Source of the DNA: Ruminococcus flavefaciens
Lineage (GTDB): Bacteria; Bacillota; Clostridia; Oscillospirales; Ruminococcaceae
Assembly (NCBI RefSeq): GCF_900119075.1
Contig: NZ_FPIP01000001.1
Span: forward strand, 310,001-374,000
Length of the DNA: 64,000 nt
Direction: 5' to 3'
The notes beneath the pieces are model-generated. The model had not been told where the DNA came from. It made no database searches and saw only the letters and a list, made by a program, of their open reading frames with translations. Shown in pieces: positions 51,008-59,287 of this stretch. Both the position numbers and the translations under genes were made by a program. The stretch's first letter is position 1; each line of letters opens with the position of its first letter.

Positions 51008-51045
51008 ATTATAGACTTTTTTGGCAGATTTGTCAATAAATCTGC
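51008..51045 (-). promoter_or_regulatory. Promoter of the GH43 gene with palindrome over the -35 box
   Basis: On the minus strand TTGACA (51036-51031), a 17-base spacer, and TATAAT (51013-51008). A perfect 8-6-8 inverted repeat, GCAGATTT (51024-51031) and AAATCTGC (51038-51045), spans the -35 element. A repressor bound there would block RNA polymerase. No regulator gene is adjacent. Confidence 0.75.
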
Positions 51046-51168
51046 GGTGTACAAAAGTGTTCTCAATATCAAAAATAATGCTGAAATAAGGCGGAGAAGC
51101 CTGTTTTACATATTTATTATCATGAGACTTAGCTGCTTTGTAAAAAGCTCTGATTTTTGATATTACTA

Positions 51169-51197
51169 TTGGAAAGAGCACTAAACTGTGCTATAAT
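51169..51197 (+). promoter_or_regulatory. SigA-type promoter of the DMT transporter gene
   Basis: TTGGAA (51169-51174), a 17-base spacer, and TATAAT (51192-51197) with an extended -10 TG. Divergent from the GH43 promoter; the two are about 125 bases apart. Confidence 0.75.
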
Positions 51198-51228
51198 AAT
51201 TCACGTATTATGTTTTAAGGAGCTTTTT

Positions 51229-52161
51229 ATGAAAGACGGTTCTGTATTGACAAAGAAAACAGTGGTTTTGCCGCTGACCTTGCTGTGCTGTCTGCTGTGG
51301 GGCAGTGCTTTCCCGTGCATAAAGTTAGGCTACGGATTTTCAGGTATCGGTGCTGAGGATACATACTCCCAGATGCTTTATGCAGGGCTGAGATTTACGG
51401 GTGCCGGTATTCTGGCACTTCTGATAGGCAGTATTATAGCTCGGAAGCTACTTATCCCTCATGCCGATGAAGTACCGAAGGTCATGAAGCTTTCCCTGTT
51501 TCAGACCATACTGCAATATACATTCTTTTATATCGGACTTGCCCGAAGCACAGGCATGAAGAGCTCGGTAATAACAGCGTCGAACGTGTTCCTGTCCATA
51601 CTTGTGGCGGCACTTATATTCAGAACGGAAAAGCTCACATTCCGTAAGATCTTTGGCTGTATCGTCGGCTTTTCGGGAGTTGTTCTCATAAATCTCAGCG
51701 GTATGAGCGGCGGATTTCGGCTTACAGGCGAGGGCTTTGTGTTTTTGTCGGCACTTTCCTATGCTTTTTCGGCAGCTCTGATAAAGCGTTACTCATCAAA
51801 GCATGATCCTGTAATGCTCAGCGGCTGGCAGTTCATATTCGGCGGTATTGTAATGACAGCTGTCGGCTTGATATGCGGCGGCAGGATAACAGTCATAAAT
51901 AAAGAGGGAGTACTTATGCTGCTCTATCTTGCATTTGTGTCGGCAGCTGCCTTTTCCATATGGGGAACGCTTCTGAAGCATAACCCTGTCTCAACAATAT
52001 CGGTTTTCGGCTTCATGAACCCTGTATTCGGAGTTATTCTTTCTTTCCTGCTTCTTTCGGAGAGAAGCGCCGCAGGACCTCTCATTGTGTGTGCGTCACT
52101 GATGCTTGTAGCCTTGGGGATCGTTATCGTTAATATTTCTGTTCACAAAAAATCAACTTGA
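51229..52161 (+). CDS. EamA/DMT family transporter
   Basis: The product is 310 aa. The start at 51229 is chosen because AAGGAG is 6 bases upstream; an upstream ATG (51157) would precede the transcription start. Ten membrane helices form two EamA repeats, opening with LTLLCCLLWGSAFPCIKLGY and a second repeat at SYAFSAALIKRYSSKH. Members export or import amino acids, nucleotide precursors or drugs; substrate unknown. Confidence 0.9.
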   Translation: MKDGSVLTKKTVVLPLTLLCCLLWGSAFPCIKLGYGFSGIGAEDTYSQMLYAGLRFTGAGILALLIGSIIARKLLIPHADEVPKVMKLSLFQTILQYTFFYIGLARSTGMKSSVITASNVFLSILVAALIFRTEKLTFRKIFGCIVGFSGVVLINLSGMSGGFRLTGEGFVFLSALSYAFSAALIKRYSSKHDPVMLSGWQFIFGGIVMTAVGLICGGRITVINKEGVLMLLYLAFVSAAAFSIWGTLLKHNPVSTISVFGFMNPVFGVILSFLLLSERSAAGPLIVCASLMLVALGIVIVNISVHKKST

Positions 52162-52195
52162 ATTTAAGATTCATTTAAGGTTTCTATTTTACAAT
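52162..52195 (+). promoter_or_regulatory. Putative OmpR-type activator site and -10 box before the lipoprotein gene
   Basis: ATTTAAG (52162-52168) is repeated exactly at 52173-52179 (11-bp period, one helical turn). It ends 10 bases before a -10-like TACAAT (52190-52195), with no good -35 box. This matches the layout used by PhoB/PhoP-type regulators, which bind direct repeats in place of the -35 element. Binding by the response regulator at 52527 is inferred. Confidence 0.6.
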
Positions 52196-52224
52196 AAAAG
52201 CAACAAGGAGAGGGGGAATCGGTA

Positions 52225-52407
52225 ATGAAAAAGCTATTTCTTATTCTTACATTATGCGGGATCCTTGTCTCAATGAGCGGCTGCGGCACAGAGCCTGTAA
52301 TTGATAATGAGGACGAAGCAGTAAACGGTTCGGTAATCTATGTATCTCCTGCTGATGGTACGACGCAGGCAAATGTTTCACCTGTAATGAATTCAGCTGA
52401 GGCATGA
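52225..52407 (+). CDS. Small lipoprotein, function unknown
   Basis: A 60-aa lipoprotein: the hydrophobic signal (KKLFLILTLCGILVSMSG) ends in the lipobox MSG-Cys20, leaving a mature part of 41 residues that is acidic then polar (EPVIDNEDEAVNG). It has a strong Shine-Dalgarno (AAGGAGAGGGGG). It lies between the DMT transporter and a two-component system, and has its own terminator. No family was recognised. A role as an extracytoplasmic sensor or accessory of the downstream module is a guess based on position. Confidence 0.8.
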   Translation: MKKLFLILTLCGILVSMSGCGTEPVIDNEDEAVNGSVIYVSPADGTTQANVSPVMNSAEA

Positions 52408-52427
52408 ACACAAATAATAATTCAGAT

Positions 52428-52459
52428 AAAAGCAGCTTTTATAGCTGCTTTTATTTTTT
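52428..52459 (+). terminator. Terminator of the small lipoprotein gene
   Basis: AAAAGCAGC (52428-52436) pairs with GCTGCTTTT (52444-52452), followed by ATTTTTT. Confidence 0.9.
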
Positions 52460-52461
52460 CG

Positions 52462-52490
52462 TTGATTTTTTTGTGCAGATATGTTATTAT
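52462..52490 (+). promoter_or_regulatory. SigA-type promoter of the two-component genes
   Basis: TTGATT (52462-52467), a 17-base spacer, and TATTAT (52485-52490) with TG of an extended -10. The start site near 52497 makes an ATG at 52494 unusable for the regulator. Confidence 0.65.
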
Positions 52491-52526
52491 ATAATGGACA
52501 ATTATTCGGAACGGAGCTGTATCGCC

Positions 52527-53198
52527 TTGAATAGGATATTACTTGTAGAAGATGATAAAGAAATAATCGCTAATCTCACCGAATTTCTCACAGGAGAGGG
52601 ATTCAGCGTCAAAAATGCCAACGGACAGACAAAAGCACTGGAAATGGTTGAGAATGAGAGCTTTGACCTTGTGCTGCTCGATGTATCCCTTGCAGAAGGC
52701 AACGGATTTGCAGTCTGTTCGGCTATAAAGGCTAACACCTGTATCCCTGTTATTTTCCTTACTGCTTCGGGAGACGAATTCAGTACGGTAACAGGCTTTG
52801 ACCTTGGTGCTGATGACTATATAGCAAAGCCTTTCCGTCCCCGTGAGCTTGTTTCACGTATCAAGAACGTACTGCGCCTTACAGGCAGTACAGGTTCTGT
52901 AACTCAGCTTGGAGATGTGCTTGTTGACACTGTAAAGGGAACAGCCAGCAAAAACGGCAGGGACCTGTTCCTGTCAGCTCTGGAATACAGACTTCTGCTG
53001 GTTTTCATCAATAACAGGGGAGCTGTTATGACAAGAACTAAGCTTTTAGAGTCCATATGGGACATTGCAGGTGAATTTGTCAACGACAATACACTTACAG
53101 TTTACATCAAGCGCCTCCGTGAGAAAATAGAGGACGATCCTGCAAATCCGACAATAATAAAGACTGTAAGAGGTCTTGGATACAGGGTGGACTTATGA
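52527..53198 (+). CDS. OmpR-family response regulator
   Basis: The product is 223 aa. The start is TTG at 52527, 10 bases after GGAG; ATG alternatives at 52404 and 52494 lie in the upstream terminator or promoter. The receiver has acidic residues at LLVEDDKE, phospho-acceptor Asp52 (VLLDVSLAEG) and Lys near 102 (YIAKPF). The C-terminal winged helix (about 125-223) includes MTRTKLLESIWDI and the TVRGLGYRVDL end. It overlaps its kinase by four bases and likely controls the ABC transporter and possibly the small lipoprotein. Confidence 0.93.
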   Translation: MNRILLVEDDKEIIANLTEFLTGEGFSVKNANGQTKALEMVENESFDLVLLDVSLAEGNGFAVCSAIKANTCIPVIFLTASGDEFSTVTGFDLGADDYIAKPFRPRELVSRIKNVLRLTGSTGSVTQLGDVLVDTVKGTASKNGRDLFLSALEYRLLLVFINNRGAVMTRTKLLESIWDIAGEFVNDNTLTVYIKRLREKIEDDPANPTIIKTVRGLGYRVDL

Positions 53199-54202
53199 GA
53201 AATCTGCTTAGAAATTCAGAGATACTGTCTTCTTTCACTATATATACGGTTTTGTCATTGATAACCATTGTGGGAGCGTATCTTTACGACAGAAAGCTTG
53301 CTTTGCCGGCTCTTTTCGTTTGCACAGTATTCACAGTCATACACATGAACTGTATCTATATTCGCTACAAGCGCATTTCAAAGCTTTCGGCTGACATTGA
53401 CAGGATACTTCACGGAGAAGAGGATATACAGTTTGAGAATTACTCCGAGGGAGATATAGGACTTCTGCAAAGCGAGGTCTACAAGATGACGGTCCGTCTG
53501 CGTGAGCAGCAGAGCAGGCTTATGGAGGAAAAAGTCAGCCTTGCCGACCTTCTTGCGGATATATCGCACCAGATAAGAACTCCGCTCACATCAATAAATA
53601 TACTTGTCTCCATGTTATCTGAGCCCGACCTTACATACGAAAAGCGCGAGCAGCTCGTACATAAGCTCTACGGACTTCTTTCGCGTATCGACTGGCTTAT
53701 TACTGCGCTGCTGAAGATGTCAAAGCTTGACGCGGGAACTATCAGGTTTCACAGCGAGGATATAAGTATGCAGGAGCTTCTTGACAAAGCCTGTATGCCT
53801 GTCCGCGTGCCCATTGAGCTCCGCGGTCAGGAGCTTGTTATCGAAGCCGAGGGCGAGCTTAGCTGTGATGTGGCATGGAGCTGTGAGGCTATCGGCAACA
53901 TCGTAAAAAACTGCATGGAGCATACTCCTGACAGCGGCACTATCAAGGTCTGCGGCAAGAGAAATCCTCTTTACTCCGAGATAGTCATTTCCGACAGCGG
54001 CAGCGGCATTTCGGCTGAGGATCTGCCTCATATATTCGAGCGATTCTATAAGGGCAGGACTTCCGAGGACAAGGGCGGCTTCGGTATCGGACTTGCTCTT
54101 GCAAGAATGATAGTCACAGAGCAGAATGGAACTTTGAAGGCTGAAAATGCTCCCGACGGCGGAGCTATGTTTACCATGAGATTCTATGAATCTACCGTAT
54201 AA
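53195..54202 (+). CDS. Sensor histidine kinase with two membrane helices and little extracellular domain
   Basis: The product is 335 aa. Two helices (about 9-26 and 33-50) are joined by a very short loop, so little is exposed outside; such kinases often sense through the membrane or through a partner transporter. A HAMP-like linker precedes the H box ADISHQIRTPLTSINILVSM (His125), the N box GNIVKNCMEHTP, G1 ISDSGSGISAEDLPHIFERFY and G2 FGIGLALARMI. Close resemblance to BceS/VanS-type kinases. The adjacent ABC transporter supports a Bce-like sensing module. Confidence 0.92.
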   Translation: MRNLLRNSEILSSFTIYTVLSLITIVGAYLYDRKLALPALFVCTVFTVIHMNCIYIRYKRISKLSADIDRILHGEEDIQFENYSEGDIGLLQSEVYKMTVRLREQQSRLMEEKVSLADLLADISHQIRTPLTSINILVSMLSEPDLTYEKREQLVHKLYGLLSRIDWLITALLKMSKLDAGTIRFHSEDISMQELLDKACMPVRVPIELRGQELVIEAEGELSCDVAWSCEAIGNIVKNCMEHTPDSGTIKVCGKRNPLYSEIVISDSGSGISAEDLPHIFERFYKGRTSEDKGGFGIGLALARMIVTEQNGTLKAENAPDGGAMFTMRFYESTV

Positions 54203-54214
54203 TATGAAGTAGTT

Positions 54215-54240
54215 AGGGCGCACAACGTGCGTCCTTGTTT
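54215..54240 (+). terminator. Weak terminator after the histidine kinase gene
   Basis: AGGGCGCAC-AAC-GTGCGTCCT (one G-U pair) followed by TGTTTT. Read-through into the ABC genes seems likely. Confidence 0.6.
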
Positions 54241-54264
54241 TATGTGACATTTTTGTTATTTTAA

Positions 54265-54298
54265 AGTCACCATACAGTCATATTGACATGATAGAATA
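54265..54298 (+). promoter_or_regulatory. Candidate regulated promoter of the ABC transporter genes
   Basis: AGTCA at 54265-54269 is repeated at 54276-54280 (11-bp period), followed 12 bases later by a -10-like TAGAAT (54293-54298). The sequence differs from the repeat at 52162, so common control by one regulator is only a possibility. Confidence 0.4.
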
Positions 54299-54329
54299 TG
54301 TACATAAACCAAGAAAAGGAGCACTTACC

Positions 54330-55013
54330 ATGGAGATACTCAGAGTTGAAAATTTATGCAAGGTATACGGCAGCGGCGAAAATGAAGTTCACGCACTTGA
54401 CAATGTGAGCTTTTCGGTTGAAAAGGGCGAGTTTATTGCAATAATCGGTCCTTCGGGCTCGGGAAAGTCCACTCTGCTTCATATACTCGGCGGAGTTGAC
54501 AAGCCTACATCTGGCAAGGTGTTCATGGACGGCAAGGACGTCTATGCGCAGAATGACGAACAGCTTGCTGTATTCCGCCGCAGACAGGTCGGACTTATAT
54601 ATCAGTTCTACAATCTTATACCTGTTCTCAATGTCACAGAGAATATTACGCTTCCCGTACTTATGGACGGTCAGCAGGTAAACGATGACAGACTTAACGA
54701 GCTTATCGCAACGCTTAAGCTCAAAGGCAGAGAGAATCATCTTCCGAATCAGCTTTCAGGAGGTCAGCAGCAGAGAGTTTCTATCGGCAGAGCACTGATG
54801 AATGCTCCTGCGGTAGTACTTGCAGACGAGCCTACAGGAAATCTCGACAGCAAGAACAGTCAGGAGATAGTCGACCTGTTAAAGCTATCGAATCAGAAAT
54901 ACAATCAGACTCTCATTATCATTACCCATGATGAGAATATCGCATTGCAGGCAGACCGTATACTTGCTATAGAGGACGGAATTATAACCCGTGACGAGGT
55001 GATACGCAAATGA
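54330..55013 (+). CDS. ABC transporter ATP-binding protein (MacB/BceA type)
   Basis: The product is 227 aa. The start at 54330 has AAGGAG about 10 bases upstream. Walker A GPSGSGKST (40-48), Q-loop, signature LSGGQQQRVSIGRAL and Walker B VVLADEPTGNLD are intact. It is the standalone ATPase for the large permease that follows with a four-base overlap, the type used for antimicrobial-peptide defence, lipoprotein or cell-envelope export. Confidence 0.93.
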   Translation: MEILRVENLCKVYGSGENEVHALDNVSFSVEKGEFIAIIGPSGSGKSTLLHILGGVDKPTSGKVFMDGKDVYAQNDEQLAVFRRRQVGLIYQFYNLIPVLNVTENITLPVLMDGQQVNDDRLNELIATLKLKGRENHLPNQLSGGQQQRVSIGRALMNAPAVVLADEPTGNLDSKNSQEIVDLLKLSNQKYNQTLIIITHDENIALQADRILAIEDGIITRDEVIRK

Positions 55014-57820
55014 ATATCTTCAATAAAGTAACACTTCAATCGCTGAAAAAGAACCGCACGAGGACATTTGTTACCATAATCGGAATTGTGCTCTCTACCG
55101 CTCTTATCTGCGCAGTCACTACTTCATTTGCGTCTGTAAGGCAGTATGCTATCAGTTATTTCGAGTATACCGAGGGCAAATGGCACGGCATAGAGAAAAA
55201 TATCGACAATAACAGCTTTAAGAAGATAGATGAGGCAGACGAGGTAAAGGACAAGGCGGTACTCAGCTATATAGGCTATGCCGATATCGGAAGCACAAAC
55301 AGCTACAAGCCGTACCTCTATATATCAGGATTTCATGAGGACGAGCAGGGAATAGCTCCTATCCACGTAATATCGGGACGTATGCCCCGGAACAGCGGTG
55401 AAATAATGCTCCCCGATCATCTTGCAGACAACGGCGAGGTACATTATAACGAGGGCGATGTTTTAAAGCTTGAGATTGGCGACAGAGTTGCAGATACAGA
55501 CGAGCTTCTCAAATTGGATACCGATAAAATGGACTATTCTCTCAGACAGAATATTGATATACAGAGCCTTATCAATGATAATATTGATCTTATCAACAGC
55601 CAGATTTTCAGACAGGATACACCGTATATCGCTGTTGACGGTGATGACGGAAAAACTATCAATGCCGAAAAGCTCAATATAAGAGAGACACGGGAGTATA
55701 CAGTTGTCGGATTTTATTCCCGACCTGATTTTGAGGATACTTTTGCTCCGGGATATACAGCATTGACTGTTCCCGATAAATATACCAAGGATACTTATTA
55801 TACAGTTTTCTATCGCATGAAGCATATGGATGACATCTATGACTTTATGAAGAAATGCGGCTTTGATGATAACGGCATTACCAGCGGAGCTCACAGTGAC
55901 CTTCTCATGTTCAGAGGCGTTTCAAAGTACGCCAGCTTTTACGGCATGATATACGGTCTTATGGCAGTAGTTATCGTACTTATCATGTTCGGCTCGATAA
56001 TGCTTATATATAACGCATTTTCTATATCCGTTTCCGAGAGAACAAAGCAGTTCGGACTTCTTTCATCGATCGGTGCTACAAAGAAGCAGCTCCGCAAAAT
56101 GGTGCGCTTTGAAGCAATGACACTCAGCTTCATTGGTATTCCCTTGGGTATTGGCTTGGGAATCCTTGGTATGTGGGTAACATTCCTTGCTATCGGCAGT
56201 AAATTTGCTATTTTTTCTGGAGAAAAATTCAGCGAGCCTATGCGTGTATGCGTATCTCCCACAGCGCTGATTGCTGCTTGTATTATCGCTTTTGTGACTA
56301 TAAGGATATCTGCCTGGATACCATCTGTCAGAGCAACAAGGATAACCGCAGTTGAAGCTATCCGTCAGAATTCCGACATAAAGCAGACAAAGCACATAAA
56401 AACTCCGAAAATCATTTTCAAGGTATTCGGACTTTCGGGAATGCTTGCACATAAATACTTCAAGCGAAGCAAAAAGAAGTACCGTGCAACTATAATCAGT
56501 CTTTTTATGAGTATAGTTCTCTTTATTTCGGCTTATGCATTCACATCTTATCTTGTGTCATCGGTAGGCGATGCATACGATACATTCAACATGGATTATA
56601 TGTATACTCTTTACGAGAGACCTGATAAAGACAGCAATGTAGATGTTGACGAGCTTCTGAGAGATATAAAAAACACCGAACATATTACAGGTGCAAGCTA
56701 TTATACAAACAGCTTTCAAACTGCATACATAAATGAAAACTATCTGAATAAGGAAATGCTTTCTTCAGAAAACAGCTCACTTATGGAAGAAGCATACGAC
56801 ATGAAGAAAAAAGACGGCTTCAAAATAATAAATGTGAGCGCCTGTTTTGTTGATGACGAGACTTTCAGGGATGTTCTGAAAAAATACAGCCTTTCAGAAA
56901 GTGAATTCATGGATAAGGACGCACCGCTTGGAATAGCTTTTGATGATTCCTTTGACCTTGATACAGAAACAGGCAGAATGGTACGCAAAAAGCTGTTCAA
57001 TACCGACAGCTTTGAAATGGAGTTCACAGCACACAAGAGCTTCAAAGGCTACTATTATACGGAAACTCATATTGACGGCAAGGTAGTATACAGCTCTCAG
57101 GACGGACTTGATAAAAAAGAGTGGAATGCAGCGGATTGTTCAAGAGATGTTACGCTTAAAGTAGGAAAGGTCATTGACGATACTCCTTTCTTCCCTAATT
57201 ATTACGGCTCTGCTGTAATATATCCGTACAGCTCGATGAACAGCATTCTCGGTGAAGACGAAGAGGGCGCAAACGGAGTTGACTATTCCATTAATTCTGA
57301 TGATGTTTTCGGCGGCTACAAGGCTCTCGAAAAAATGTTTAAGGAAAATGACAAATACGTTGGCGACCTGTACAATTATGCAGAGTTCGCTGAAACAAGC
57401 AGAAGCATTATCGTTATTGTAAAGGTATTTGCATACGGATTTATCGTACTTATCTCACTGATAGCAGCTGCAAATGTTTTCAACACCATTACCACTAACA
57501 TCAATCTCAGGAGAAGAGAATTTGCAATGCTCAAATCTGTAGGCATGACAGCAAAAGGCATGAAGAAAATGCTCAATTTTGAGTGTATCCTTTACGGCAC
57601 AAAGGCGCTTCTTTACGGACTTCCTGTATCGGCAATAGTTACATATCTTATCTATTGTTCCATAAGAAGGGGAATAGATACTTACTTTACAATGCCGTGG
57701 GGAGCTGTAGGTATTGCAGTACTCAGCGTGTTCCTTGTAGTTTTTGCAACAATGATGTATTCAATGTGCAAGATAAAGAAAGATAATCCCATAGACGCAC
57801 TGAAAAACGAAAATCTGTAA
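55010..57820 (+). CDS. ABC transporter permease with two FtsX domains
   Basis: The product is 936 aa. One N-terminal helix (about 20-40) is followed by a large extracytoplasmic domain (about 45-310) and three helices of FtsX domain 1 (about 315-450). A helix near 490-515 starts a second extracytoplasmic domain (about 520-790), and FtsX domain 2 ends the protein (three helices, about 800-930). Eight helices in all, MacB-like and duplicated, rather than the ten of BceB. SISVSERTKQFGLLSSIGAT and NINLRRREFAMLKSVGMT are the two matching FtsX loops. It pairs with the ATPase at 54330. Confidence 0.9.
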   Translation: MNIFNKVTLQSLKKNRTRTFVTIIGIVLSTALICAVTTSFASVRQYAISYFEYTEGKWHGIEKNIDNNSFKKIDEADEVKDKAVLSYIGYADIGSTNSYKPYLYISGFHEDEQGIAPIHVISGRMPRNSGEIMLPDHLADNGEVHYNEGDVLKLEIGDRVADTDELLKLDTDKMDYSLRQNIDIQSLINDNIDLINSQIFRQDTPYIAVDGDDGKTINAEKLNIRETREYTVVGFYSRPDFEDTFAPGYTALTVPDKYTKDTYYTVFYRMKHMDDIYDFMKKCGFDDNGITSGAHSDLLMFRGVSKYASFYGMIYGLMAVVIVLIMFGSIMLIYNAFSISVSERTKQFGLLSSIGATKKQLRKMVRFEAMTLSFIGIPLGIGLGILGMWVTFLAIGSKFAIFSGEKFSEPMRVCVSPTALIAACIIAFVTIRISAWIPSVRATRITAVEAIRQNSDIKQTKHIKTPKIIFKVFGLSGMLAHKYFKRSKKKYRATIISLFMSIVLFISAYAFTSYLVSSVGDAYDTFNMDYMYTLYERPDKDSNVDVDELLRDIKNTEHITGASYYTNSFQTAYINENYLNKEMLSSENSSLMEEAYDMKKKDGFKIINVSACFVDDETFRDVLKKYSLSESEFMDKDAPLGIAFDDSFDLDTETGRMVRKKLFNTDSFEMEFTAHKSFKGYYYTETHIDGKVVYSSQDGLDKKEWNAADCSRDVTLKVGKVIDDTPFFPNYYGSAVIYPYSSMNSILGEDEEGANGVDYSINSDDVFGGYKALEKMFKENDKYVGDLYNYAEFAETSRSIIVIVKVFAYGFIVLISLIAAANVFNTITTNINLRRREFAMLKSVGMTAKGMKKMLNFECILYGTKALLYGLPVSAIVTYLIYCSIRRGIDTYFTMPWGAVGIAVLSVFLVVFATMMYSMCKIKKDNPIDALKNENL

Positions 57821-57824
57821 CAGA

Positions 57825-57850
57825 AAAAGCTCTCCTTTCGGAGAGCTTTT
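57825..57850 (+). terminator. Bidirectional terminator between the ABC permease and ThrE-like genes
   Basis: AAAAGCTCTCC-TTTC-GGAGAGCTTTT, with runs of T on both strands. It separates convergent genes. Confidence 0.92.
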
Positions 57851-57853
57851 CGT

Positions 57854-59176
57854 TTAGCTGCTTTTGCGGAAATTTTTGTCAGTAAGTATCCTTGCGAAGA
57901 TAAGACCGAGTGGAAGTGCCGTAACTATCAGTACAGCCTTCGTGAGCCACATTTCGCCTGTCGTTATGTCGTTTATGACGATATAATAAACACCCTTATA
58001 CATGAACATTCCCGGAACCATTATGACTATAGACGGTACGGTGAGAGTTATTCTCGGATAGCCTATCCAGTGGTGTATAGCAGAAGCAAGGAGTCCTGCT
58101 GATAATGCTCCGATAAATGCGGCAAGTCCAACGTGGACTCCTGCAAGATCTATCAGTTCCAATCTGAGAGTGTTTGCACACATTCCGATCAGCCCTGCTG
58201 TAGCAGCCATTTTTTTTGTACTGTTGAACATGAGTGAGAAGCCGTATACTCCGCAGAAGCTTGTTATCATAATAAATACCGTGCGGAGCAGGGGATCAAG
58301 CTCATAAGCCTCAAAGTCCTGCGGATAGAAGTGAAACAGCGTCGCACATAGCCAGCCTGTAAGTGTAGCAACTATTATGATAAGCAGGGCGTAGGTGATA
58401 CGTTCGAGACCTGACCGCAGGTCGAGCTTGGCAAGGTCCATACCGCCTGTTATCAGTGGAAATCCCGGGATAACAAAGAGCATTGAGCAGATGTATCCTG
58501 CCTGATGTATTGCCGAAACTCCCATTAGAAGCTCAGCAAGCTTAATGAATATGACGTATGTACAGCAAGCCGAGGCAACTCCTGCTGCAACATTTGCAAA
58601 GAGAGTGATATGCCTTTCGAGGAGCTTTTTTCTTACGAAATTACCGATTCCCGCACCGAAAAAAGCGCATATCATCTCGATAATACCGCCTCCGAGGAGA
58701 AAAGTGAATGCGCAGCAGGCAAGTGCCGAAGCAAGTCCGAGAGACAGGGCTTTATAGTTGCCTTTCATATCCTGAAATTTATCAAGTATCATGTGGAACT
58801 GCTGAACGGAGTATTTCTCGGCTCTATCTGCAAAGCCGTCGGCAAAATGCTCCAGCTCATTGAGCTTATCAGTGTTTACGCCCGTTGTATTTATGGAAAT
58901 AGCGTTTGTATAGGTCTCACTGCCGCTTATACAGGTATATTCAATAGACAGCAGACCTATATCGGCGTTGCAGGTTATCCCAAGAGCGCGTGATATCTTG
59001 TTCATTGAAGCTCTTACGCGCCATGCGGCTGTACCAACAGAAAGCATCATCAAGCCAACTCTTCCGACAAGAGAAGCTTTTTCCTGCAATGAAGCATTTT
59101 TTGCAGGTATATCGCTTTCGGTATTTACGATATCATGCCATTCGATCGCCATATGCTGTTTTCTTAGTTTACTCAT
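57854..59176 (-). CDS. Threonine/serine exporter family protein (ThrE-like, fused halves)
   Basis: The product is 440 aa. The start at 59176 is chosen because AAGGAG lies about 7 bases upstream. The N-terminal ThrE domain (about 30-250) and a C-terminal ThrE_2-like domain (about 275-430) are fused in one protein, with about ten helices. FAGILT- and GMDLAKLDLRSGLERITYAL-type segments fit the family. It should export threonine or serine or related small amino acids. Confidence 0.85.
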   Translation of the reverse strand: MSKLRKQHMAIEWHDIVNTESDIPAKNASLQEKASLVGRVGLMMLSVGTAAWRVRASMNKISRALGITCNADIGLLSIEYTCISGSETYTNAISINTTGVNTDKLNELEHFADGFADRAEKYSVQQFHMILDKFQDMKGNYKALSLGLASALACCAFTFLLGGGIIEMICAFFGAGIGNFVRKKLLERHITLFANVAAGVASACCTYVIFIKLAELLMGVSAIHQAGYICSMLFVIPGFPLITGGMDLAKLDLRSGLERITYALLIIIVATLTGWLCATLFHFYPQDFEAYELDPLLRTVFIMITSFCGVYGFSLMFNSTKKMAATAGLIGMCANTLRLELIDLAGVHVGLAAFIGALSAGLLASAIHHWIGYPRITLTVPSIVIMVPGMFMYKGVYYIVINDITTGEMWLTKAVLIVTALPLGLIFARILTDKNFRKSS

Positions 59177-59217
59177 ATAACGCTCCTTTATATGCTTTAG
59201 TCTGTGTATCAAGCTAT

Positions 59218-59246
59218 ATTATACCACTTTTGCGGCTATAAAGCAA
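59218..59246 (-). promoter_or_regulatory. SigA-type promoter of the ThrE-like gene
   Basis: On the minus strand TTGCTT (59246-59241), a 17-base spacer, and TATAAT (59223-59218). Confidence 0.8.
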
Positions 59247-59256
59247 TAGAAAAAAT

Positions 59257-59282
59257 AAAACGGAAGTATGAACTTCCGTTTT
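59257..59282 (-). terminator. Terminator of the NarL-type two-component operon
   Basis: AAAACGGAAGT and ACTTCCGTTTT pair around a four-base loop; on the minus strand TTTTATTTTTT follows. Confidence 0.93.
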
Positions 59283-59287
59283 AAATA

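Noticed and set aside
50975-51181. N-terminal extension of the GH43 frame to 51181
   Set aside because: It runs through the consensus promoter and replaces a clean signal peptide with a random-looking sequence; GGAGG supports 50974.
52404-52526. Earlier ATG starts (52404, 52494) for the OmpR regulator
   Set aside because: The first lies before a terminator, the second inside the -10 region of the promoter; TTG at 52527 has a ribosome site and gives a normal receiver start.
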